Assembly (NCBI GenBank): GCA_002731195.1
Contig: PCAI01000043.1
Span: 1 to 7,670, forward strand
DNA: 7,670 bases
Source of the DNA: Methanobacteriota archaeon
GTDB lineage: Archaea; Thermoplasmatota; Poseidoniia; Poseidoniales; Thalassarchaeaceae
Direction of reading: 5' to 3'
Part shown: positions 1 to 4,573 of the stretch, piece by piece
How positions within the stretch are numbered: the first letter of the stretch is position 1
How the letters are laid out: each line of letters begins with the position of its first letter
Position numbers and translations under genes: made by a program
The notes under the pieces: generated by a model
The model's database searches: none
The model's input: the letters and a program-made list of their open reading frames with translations, nothing else
What the model was told of the DNA's origin: nothing

Positions 1-195
1 ATTTTTCCAATCCCTTGGTTTTACCTCAGTGAGCTTGGACCTCGAGGGGCTCGTGAGTGGAAAGCTCAATCGACGTTGACCAACCCGTGACTGTGCTGCA
101 TCTTGTCCGCGGTGCTGCAAAACGAGCATCCCATCGTATATCATAGATGCAGAATGGGAATCCGGGTGTCCGACAATTCCGATGATCCCGCACAT
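1..195 (-). CDS. purF: Amidophosphoribosyltransferase N-terminus (partial, possibly damaged)
   Basis: PurF makes 5-phosphoribosylamine from PRPP and glutamine, the first committed step of purine synthesis in the cytosol. The reading frame, too close to the edge to be complete, begins MCGIIGIVG and carries LQHRGQDAA at residues 26-34. These are the class II glutamine amidotransferase nucleophile Cys2 and the conserved glutamine-site loop. I start at 195 because Cys must follow the initiator Met; an in-frame ATG at 204 would add three residues. After residue 34 the family continues with Gly-Ile-Val-Thr, but this frame reads QSRVGQRR and stays open, without family resemblance, to base 1. A frameshift, an assembly error near an edge, or real decay could explain this. 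L37e lies just upstream on the same strand, a pairing I recall from other archaea. GC is about 50%, well above the rest of the window. Identity of the first 34 codons is secure; integrity is not. Confidence 0.72.
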   Translation of the reverse strand, partial: MCGIIGIVGHPDSHSASMIYDGMLVLQHRGQDAAQSRVGQRRLSFPLTSPSRSKLTEVKPRDWKN

Positions 196-239
196 CGATA
201 CCATTACTCCCTCTGATACTTAGGACTTAGCCATTTCTG

Positions 240-246
240 AAAAAAA
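240..246 (-). terminator. T7 run downstream of L37e
   Basis: On the minus strand a run of seven T begins eight bases after the L37e stop codon. Archaeal RNA polymerase commonly terminates at such T-runs without a hairpin. It would separate the abundant L37e transcript from purF, at least partly. Inferred from sequence only. Confidence 0.4.
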
Positions 247-254
247 TGATTAAA

Positions 255-437
255 CTAGCGTTGATACATAGATCTATTTCTTTTGTTCCAGCGGTATTTC
301 CTTATTTTTGCAGTAGCACCATATCCACATGAAGCGCATACTGATTTCTGTTTGTGGTAAGAATGGCGACCGCATCGGCGGCACCTAATATGAGTTGACT
401 TCTGTCTTTTTCCCATACTCGGCGTACCTTTGGACAT
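255..437 (-). CDS. rpl37e: 50S ribosomal protein L37e
   Basis: Small zinc-ribbon protein of the large ribosomal subunit that contacts 23S rRNA. The 60-residue product begins MSKGTPSMGKR, the family signature. It carries a CX2C-X11-CX2C zinc site at Cys19, Cys22, Cys34 and Cys37 with the conserved CRRCGRHSYH context, and has a very basic C-terminus. Length and all zinc ligands are normal, so the gene looks functional. I chose the ATG at 437, not the in-frame GTG at 446, because the family starts at MSKG and an AAGGAG ribosome-binding site sits about eight bases upstream of it. The gene lies between an AT-rich membrane-protein pair upstream and purF downstream. An Sm-like protein gene often precedes L37e in archaea; none is recognisable here. 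Confidence 0.95.
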   Translation of the reverse strand: MSKGTPSMGKRQKSTHIRCRRCGRHSYHKQKSVCASCGYGATAKIRKYRWNKRNRSMYQR

Positions 438-517
438 ACATAACACTCCTTGAAGACAACGCGGCCACCGACCAACTTGTTATGAGAGTTGCCCTGAAAT
501 AAATGTAAATCTACTTC

Positions 518-529
518 TAATCTCAATCT
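518..529. repeat. 12-bp direct repeat, copy 1
   Basis: TAATCTCAATCT on the plus strand, spanning the stop codon of the 113-residue membrane protein. An identical copy lies at 849-860, so the pair brackets that gene almost exactly. In AT-rich DNA, and with the same final Asp-stop codons, it may be coincidence. Confidence 0.5.
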
Positions 530-864
530 AATAATTTTAGAAGAGGATCTTCGGGTCTTTTTCTAAAAAATAGTTTTATAATTATGAATGTGATAAATAT
601 GTAGAAGAATGGAGAGAAATACAGGATTGAAATGATTGAGTTAGACATTGATTCCCTTAATGAATAGAATAAACTAGATTCTGGGTTTAAAGTGAAAGAA
701 TTAATCGAAACTACTAGTAGGAGAAATAAAATATTCCCCATCAGAAGAGGTAGTATTCGATGATATGGATGGTATGAACATATTAAATGGATTAAAAATA
801 ACAAAGAAATAAAAATGCATCCATCGAGAACAGAAGATAGGGTATCATTAATCTCAATCTTCAT
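523..864 (-). CDS. Small hydrophobic membrane protein, unknown function
   Basis: I do not recognise this 113-residue protein. It has three clear hydrophobic stretches, at about residues 13-30, 37-55 and 76-99. A basic patch FFRKRPEDP follows the last one, consistent with a cytosolic C-terminus after three transmembrane helices. No catalytic motif is visible. The ATG at 864 overlaps the end of the upstream membrane-protein gene by 11 bases. It has a strong GGAGG ribosome-binding site eight bases before it, inside that gene, so the two are probably translated together and may form a complex. The region is strikingly AT-rich (23% GC over 541-600), unlike the L37e/purF segment next to it. A 12-base direct repeat brackets the gene, covering its stop codon and the stop codon of its upstream neighbour. 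Real but uncharacterised gene; lineage-specific or acquired origin is possible. Confidence 0.65.
   Translation of the reverse strand: MKIEINDTLSSVLDGCIFISLLFLIHLICSYHPYHRILPLLMGNILFLLLVVSINSFTLNPESSLFYSLRESMSNSIISILYFSPFFYIFITFIIIKLFFRKRPEDPLLKLLD
849..860. repeat. 12-bp direct repeat, copy 2
   Basis: TAATCTCAATCT again, here over the stop codon of the 190-residue membrane protein and the first codons of the 113-residue gene. Same orientation as the copy at 518-529, 331 bases apart. Confidence 0.5.
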
Positions 865-1426
865 CTTTATTTCCTCCCATATTACGTTTTAATATGCTAG
901 TGACATATTTCTTCTCACTTTCAGAAAGAGGTAAAGATTCTGCTACCTTAGGGGTGTGTGATTCTACTAATTTAATTATCCAAATAAGATATATTAGTCC
1001 AAAAATCATACCCAATAAATTGGCCATTACGAGTAAAAAATCTTCCTTCTGGGAATTAAAAATGAATTTGAAATAATATATCCATGACGTAGCGATTAAT
1101 ATTATTCCGAGTATCTTAATCGGGCTTATATTTACCCAATATATTTGCGAGCCATATAGCACAAGATATACTCCGACAATTGAAAGGATTAACCAAGGTA
1201 AATTATCTAACATAATATCAAATAGATTTTCTTCAATGGAAGATAATTGCCCATATGGTAAAAATATCAAAACCAAACCTAATGATATTATGGGCTTACC
1301 AAAATTACTTCTCCTAAAAGCAGGCCCGATTCTATGCAAAGATAAGCCACAAAAAAGTAGTAAAAAACCAAACCAGAATTGCATATCGGCCCAATCCATG
1401 CATGACGGACTATGAGTAGTGTACAT
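854..1426 (-). CDS. Polytopic membrane protein, unknown function
   Basis: I do not recognise this 190-residue protein. Five hydrophobic segments are visible, at roughly residues 15-32, 43-59, 76-93, 104-122 and 129-152. A soluble, highly charged tail follows (about 155-190, ending GGNKDED) and is probably cytosolic. No family motif, Cys pair or catalytic residue stands out. The first Met (1426) is taken as the start, but Met10 or Met15 would also fit, since none has a clear Shine-Dalgarno sequence. A short or leaderless transcript is possible. Its 3' end carries the ribosome-binding site of the following 113-residue gene and overlaps it by 11 bases, so the two form a bicistronic unit. It is divergent from the L44e operon. 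AT-rich composition and lack of recognisable homologs suggest a lineage-specific accessory pair. Confidence 0.72.
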   Translation of the reverse strand: MYTTHSPSCMDWADMQFWFGFLLLFCGLSLHRIGPAFRRSNFGKPIISLGLVLIFLPYGQLSSIEENLFDIMLDNLPWLILSIVGVYLVLYGSQIYWVNISPIKILGIILIATSWIYYFKFIFNSQKEDFLLVMANLLGMIFGLIYLIWIIKLVESHTPKVAESLPLSESEKKYVTSILKRNMGGNKDED

Positions 1427-1477
1427 GTTATTTTTGGATTAAATGAGAGATAGAAATAGAATTCAGTCTTGATAGAC

Positions 1478-1486
1478 TTCATATAC
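1478..1486 (+). promoter_or_regulatory. TATA-like box for the L44e operon
   Basis: TTCATATAC is the best TATA-like element upstream of the translation operon. Archaeal spacing would place the transcription start about 25 bases on, near 1507. That would leave a leader of about 26 bases containing the ribosome-binding site at 1521-1527. Predicted from position and composition only. Confidence 0.45.
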
Positions 1487-1503
1487 GGGCCATCGGTGGC
1501 CCG
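1486..1503 (+). promoter_or_regulatory. Perfect inverted repeat (7-bp arms) in the operon promoter
   Basis: CGGGCCA, loop TCGG, TGGCCCG: a perfect GC-rich stem in otherwise AT-rich intergenic DNA. It abuts the TATA-like box and ends before the predicted start site. If that start is right, it is a DNA operator overlapping the core promoter. If transcription starts further upstream, it would be an RNA hairpin about 30 bases before the L44e start codon. Either could control ribosomal-protein expression. Confidence 0.45.
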
Positions 1504-1520
1504 CTTCGTCGAGAGACAGT

Positions 1521-1527
1521 AAGGTGA
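1521..1527 (+). promoter_or_regulatory. Ribosome-binding site deciding the L44e start
   Basis: AAGGTGA matches the complement of the 16S rRNA 3' end (AGGTGAT). It lies five bases before the ATG at 1533 and overlaps the alternative GTG at 1524, so it favours 1533. Confidence 0.6.
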
Positions 1528-1532
1528 CTAAG

Positions 1533-1814
1533 ATGGTTAAAATGCCCCGTAAAGTAATGCGATATAGTCCATCTGCTGGAAAACATACTGAACATACTGT
1601 TGAGCGTGTTAAAAAGCGTCGAGCAAGTGAGTTAAAATGGGGACAAAGAAGATTCAGAAGAGTTACATCAGGATATCGTGGTTTCCCACGACCAAAGCCT
1701 TCAGGTGAGAAACCAACAAAAAGAGTGAATCTGATATTTAGATGTACGGAAACTGGTAAAGCACACTCTCCAGCTGGCCAGCGAGCAAGAAAATTTGAAC
1801 TTATAGATAAATGA
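1533..1814 (+). CDS. rpl44e: 50S ribosomal protein L44e, zinc-site degenerate
   Basis: Large-subunit protein near the E site. The 93-residue product carries the family blocks MPRK, GKHTEHTVERVKK, GQRRFRRV and GYRGFPRPKP, plus the C-terminal KFEL. The start at 1533 fits the ribosome-binding site and the family N-terminus; a GTG at 1524 is in frame but overlaps that site. The usual protein holds zinc with YCPxC near the N-terminus and CxxC near residue 71. Here the first pair reads Y-S-P-S-A (Ser12, Ala15) and the second C71-T-E-T74, so three of four ligands are missing. The rest is well conserved and the frame intact, so this looks like zinc independence, not decay. It is first in the operon, ten bases before S27e. 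Confidence 0.94.
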   Translation: MVKMPRKVMRYSPSAGKHTEHTVERVKKRRASELKWGQRRFRRVTSGYRGFPRPKPSGEKPTKRVNLIFRCTETGKAHSPAGQRARKFELIDK

Positions 1815-1824
1815 GGAATACTAA

Positions 1825-1995
1825 ATGAGTGGGAGATTTCTAAGAGTAAATTGCCGAGACTGTGGTAATGAGGCAATAATATTTGAAAGAGCGGCTACAC
1901 TAGTATCTTGTTCTGTCTGCGGATCTACTTTAGTGAGTCCTGCAGGTGGAAAGGCTGATCTCAGTGGTTGCACAATAGTAGAAGCCCTCGAATGA
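1825..1995 (+). CDS. rps27e: 30S ribosomal protein S27e
   Basis: A 56-residue zinc-ribbon protein of the small ribosomal subunit. It begins MSGRFLRV and carries two CX2C pairs: Cys10 and Cys13 (CRDC), then Cys29 and Cys32 (CSVC). The family block SPAGGKA follows, and the C-terminus (IVEALE) matches the short archaeal form. All four zinc ligands are present, in contrast to its neighbour L44e. A GAGG ribosome-binding site at 1813-1816 sits eight bases before the ATG, partly within the L44e stop region. The stop is followed after 16 bases by the GTG of aIF2-alpha. L44e-S27e-aIF2-alpha is a standard archaeal gene order, which supports the call despite the small size. Confidence 0.94.
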   Translation: MSGRFLRVNCRDCGNEAIIFERAATLVSCSVCGSTLVSPAGGKADLSGCTIVEALE

Positions 1996-2011
1996 AAGAG
2001 GGTGAGAAAAA

Positions 2012-2797
2012 GTGTCAAAAAATGATGAATGGCCTGAAGAAGGTGAATTATTAGTTTGTACAGTAAAAAATGTCCGAGAAAATGGAGCATATCTTACTCT
2101 AGACTCCTATGAAGGCAGAGAAGGTTTTGTATTCATTGGAGAAGTATCTGCCGGATGGGTTAAGAATATCCGATCGCATGTTCGTGAAGGACAGAGAGTT
2201 GTTGCCAAAGTAATAGAAGTCAAAAAAGATAAAGAAAGTATAAATCTGTCAATTAAGGCAGTTTCAGATGAAAGGAGAAGAGATACTCTTCAAGGTAGAA
2301 AAAACCAACAGAGAGCAGTACAAATGATGCGATTAGTTTCCGAGAGAATGGGTTGGGAACAGGAAAAAACTAGTGAAATTTCCAGTGAAATGACAGAAAC
2401 ATTTGGTACTTTATATGGGGCATTAGAAGAATGTGCAATATCAGATACGGCACTTACTGATGCTGGTTTTTCTGGAGAATGGATAAAAATAGCAACTGAA
2501 ATAGCAATAGATAATATCATCCCACCCTTTGTAGAAATTAGAGGTAATTTCGATATTGAAGTATGGAGTTCGGAAGGCGTCAATGCGATAAGAGATGCAT
2601 TAATGGCAGCAGAATCCTGTGCTGAAAATCTGGAAGAAGTTACGCTTACTTGTCATTATGATGGAGCACCTCATTATAGAGTTGATATTCGTGCACCTGA
2701 TTATCCTACTGCAGAGTCTGTGTGGGAAGCCGCGCAAGAAGCAACTAGAAAATATATGGATTCGGTTGATGGGTCAATCAGTATTGAAAGGCTCTAA
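2012..2797 (+). CDS. eif2a: Translation initiation factor aIF2 subunit alpha
   Basis: Alpha subunit of the heterotrimeric factor that delivers Met-tRNAi to the 30S subunit. The 261 residues show the expected three domains. An N-terminal S1/OB fold spans about 8-85, with GELLVCTVKNVRENGAY and the GFVFIGEVS block. A helical domain covers about 86-170. A C-terminal alpha-beta domain runs from about 174 to the end and binds aIF2-gamma. Length is normal. The GTG start is supported by a GGTGA ribosome-binding site at 2001-2005 and by the family N-terminus. The loop that carries the regulatory serine in eukaryotic eIF2-alpha is here replaced by GWVKNIRSHV, so kinase control at that site is not implied. 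Third gene of the operon; Nop10 follows after 63 bases. Confidence 0.96.
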   Translation: MSKNDEWPEEGELLVCTVKNVRENGAYLTLDSYEGREGFVFIGEVSAGWVKNIRSHVREGQRVVAKVIEVKKDKESINLSIKAVSDERRRDTLQGRKNQQRAVQMMRLVSERMGWEQEKTSEISSEMTETFGTLYGALEECAISDTALTDAGFSGEWIKIATEIAIDNIIPPFVEIRGNFDIEVWSSEGVNAIRDALMAAESCAENLEEVTLTCHYDGAPHYRVDIRAPDYPTAESVWEAAQEATRKYMDSVDGSISIERL

Positions 2798-2860
2798 GAG
2801 ATTCTAAAACATCCGATAATTCATGTACTTCATTACAAGGGAGTGCTTTCTTGTATTGCC

Positions 2861-3076
2861 ATGGCGAGGAGTAAATTGAAACGATGTATTTCCTGTAATA
2901 AATATGGACTTGAGACTAATTGTAGTGTTTGTGGTAAATTAATGGAGGTAGTTGCTCCGCTAAAATATTCTCCCGAGGATCCGCAGGGGAATCGTCGAAG
3001 GCAACGACTTAATGCTGGAAGCAAGGAATGGTTAGACTCTTTACCGACAACAAAGGAAGGTAATTTAGATGAATAG
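2861..3076 (+). CDS. nop10: H/ACA ribonucleoprotein protein Nop10
   Basis: Nop10 binds the Cbf5 pseudouridine synthase in H/ACA guide RNPs that modify rRNA. The 71-residue product has the zinc ribbon Cys9-X2-Cys12 and Cys21-X2-Cys24. The family hallmark KYSPEDPQGNRRR follows at about 35-47. The tail, about 20 residues after this motif, is somewhat longer than in many archaeal Nop10 proteins. I chose the ATG at 2861 because the family begins about eight residues before the first Cys. An in-frame GTG at 2843 would add MLSCIA, but it sits on top of the only AAGGGAG site, leaving no usable spacing; the ATG itself has no close site. The 3' end overlaps the PAC2 gene by eight bases, and the aIF2-alpha/Nop10/PAC2 order is a known archaeal arrangement. 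Confidence 0.92.
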   Translation: MARSKLKRCISCNKYGLETNCSVCGKLMEVVAPLKYSPEDPQGNRRRQRLNAGSKEWLDSLPTTKEGNLDE

Positions 3077-3833
3077 GACAATTATTCATTGGTTAGTGGG
3101 TCAAAAGTTGCCAGAACATGTTGCAATTATAGAGGCAGTACCAGGTGTCGGTAATGTTGGAAAATTAGTTGTTGATGGGTTAATTAAGAAACATCCATCT
3201 AGAACTCTGGCATGGATACTACATCCTGATTTACCGCCTCATGCAGTAATTGGCGATAAAGGATTAATTTTGCCTCCGAGAATTGAGATAAATTCAGTTA
3301 TGCTACCCGATAATACAACCATAATTACAATAGGAGGGAATTTGCAACCTATGACTGCAGCAGGGCAATTTGAAGTCTCTGAAGAAATACTGAAATTGGC
3401 AAACGAGAATAAGACTCCTCAGCTGTTGGTTCTTGCTGGATTAACAGCAGGAATTGAAGACAAGAAAATACATGTAATATGCTCGGATGAGAATGTGAGG
3501 AGAAATTTGGAAAAGAATGATATTCAAGTTAGTAAAGATCAGCCTAAAGAGGGAATTATAGGGATTGCGGGGCTTATCGTCTCATTATCTCCAATATACA
3601 AAGTCCCAACAGTTGGCCTTATTGCTGATACGGTAGGAGCTAGTGCTGATGCTTTGGCAGCTAATAGAATGGCATCATGGATAGATGCTGCACTAAATAT
3701 CCCTCTCGGTTTAGACTTAGATGTAACTGAGGAAACTGCAAAGAAAATAATGGAGACAATAAATACTTCAAGATCAATAGATGATTTATTGAATTCTGAA
3801 GAAAATGAAGTTTCAAGTGACTTCTATGTTTGA
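3069..3833 (+). CDS. PAC2-family proteasome assembly chaperone with HbYX tail
   Basis: PAC2-family protein (archaeal PbaA/PbaB-like), expected to help build or dock onto the 20S proteasome alpha ring in the cytosol. The 254 residues show the N-terminal PAC2 glycine block VPGVGNVGKLVVDGL (24-38). The second half contains LAGLTAG (122-128) and GIAGLIV (165-171). The last three residues are Phe-Tyr-Val, preceded by a flexible acidic stretch. This is the hydrophobic-Tyr-X motif that proteasome activators and chaperones use to insert into alpha-ring pockets. The ATG at 3069 has a GGAAGG site eight bases upstream and overlaps the Nop10 stop. It is the usual partner of aIF2-alpha and Nop10 in archaeal operons. 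Family is clear; binding through HbYX is inferred from the tail. Confidence 0.92.
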   Translation: MNRTIIHWLVGQKLPEHVAIIEAVPGVGNVGKLVVDGLIKKHPSRTLAWILHPDLPPHAVIGDKGLILPPRIEINSVMLPDNTTIITIGGNLQPMTAAGQFEVSEEILKLANENKTPQLLVLAGLTAGIEDKKIHVICSDENVRRNLEKNDIQVSKDQPKEGIIGIAGLIVSLSPIYKVPTVGLIADTVGASADALAANRMASWIDAALNIPLGLDLDVTEETAKKIMETINTSRSIDDLLNSEENEVSSDFYV

Positions 3834-3841
3834 GTGATTTT

Positions 3842-4573
3842 ATGAATCTTTTACTTTCAAGTGGAGGGAATAGTTCTTTAAAAAAAGAGCAAATTGTAGA
3901 ATTACATGCACATATAAAAAGTCTATTTAAAGGTATTAAAAGAGTTCTTTTCATCTCATATGCGCAAAAGAGGCATAGAGAATATACAAAAGAAATTAAA
4001 GAAAAATGGTGGCCTTTGGAAGATGTAGAATTGATTGGTATAGAAGAATTTGAAAATCCGAAGGAGGCCGTTATTAATTCGGAAGCAATATATGTCGGAG
4101 GAGGAAACACATTTCTTTTGGCTAAGAAGTTACAAGAAAATGATTTAATTAGTTCATTGAGAAATGTTGTAAAGAATGGAATTCCCTATATGGGAGTAAG
4201 TGCGGGCTCTAATATTGCTTGTCCGAGTATGATGACTACCAATGATATGCCAATCGTTATGCCAAAATCGTTTGAAACGTTAGGATTAATAGACTTTCAG
4301 ATAAATGCACATTATCATGAAGGGAATATTTGGTATAAGGATAATGGGGCATTTAAAATGCACAGAGGAGAAACGCGTGCGCGTAGAATTTCTGAATTTC
4401 ATCAATTCAATGAAATTCCCGTGATAGGCCTGTGTGAAGGATCAGTAATAAGGTGGAAGGAGGATATGGGGCAATTATTGATAGGTGATGCTAACATATT
4501 TATTCAAAATAAAAAAACAAAAAAGATAGAGAAGGGCACCAATATTGATAAATATCTCAATGTAATTTTATAA
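3842..4573 (+). CDS. pepE: Dipeptidase E (aspartyl dipeptidase, family S51)
   Basis: Serine peptidase that splits N-terminal Asp-X dipeptides in the cytosol. The 243-residue protein shows the nucleophile elbow GVSAGSNIACP, TTNDMPIV and INAHYHEG. With the ATG at 3842, the catalytic Ser, Asp and His fall at residues 120, 135 and 157, the same numbers as in the Salmonella enzyme. The glycine-rich YVGGGNTF block lies at about 84-91. A TTG four codons upstream (3830) overlaps the PAC2 stop and could start a longer form, but the family N-terminus (MNLLLSS) and active-site numbering favour 3842. No strong ribosome-binding site is seen, so translational coupling to PAC2 is likely. As last gene of the operon it may finish off peptides released by the proteasome, which is an inference. 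Its stop abuts that of the convergent radical SAM gene. Confidence 0.93.
   Translation: MNLLLSSGGNSSLKKEQIVELHAHIKSLFKGIKRVLFISYAQKRHREYTKEIKEKWWPLEDVELIGIEEFENPKEAVINSEAIYVGGGNTFLLAKKLQENDLISSLRNVVKNGIPYMGVSAGSNIACPSMMTTNDMPIVMPKSFETLGLIDFQINAHYHEGNIWYKDNGAFKMHRGETRARRISEFHQFNEIPVIGLCEGSVIRWKEDMGQLLIGDANIFIQNKKTKKIEKGTNIDKYLNVIL

Noticed and set aside
302..526. Minus-strand frame over L37e whose first half (GGRVVFKECYV) faintly resembles the end of an Sm-like protein, which would fit the usual gene before L37e
   Set aside because: It has no Sm1 motif, lacks the glycine of Sm2, overlaps L37e in a different frame for most of its length and has only a TTG start. The likeness is probably chance.
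1463..1876. Long minus-strand open frame opposite L44e and S27e
   Set aside because: It is antisense to two well-supported ribosomal genes and has no family resemblance; a shadow frame.
3661..4110. 149-codon minus-strand open frame opposite PAC2 and pepE
   Set aside because: It lies across two confident plus-strand genes and its sequence shows no motif; a shadow frame.
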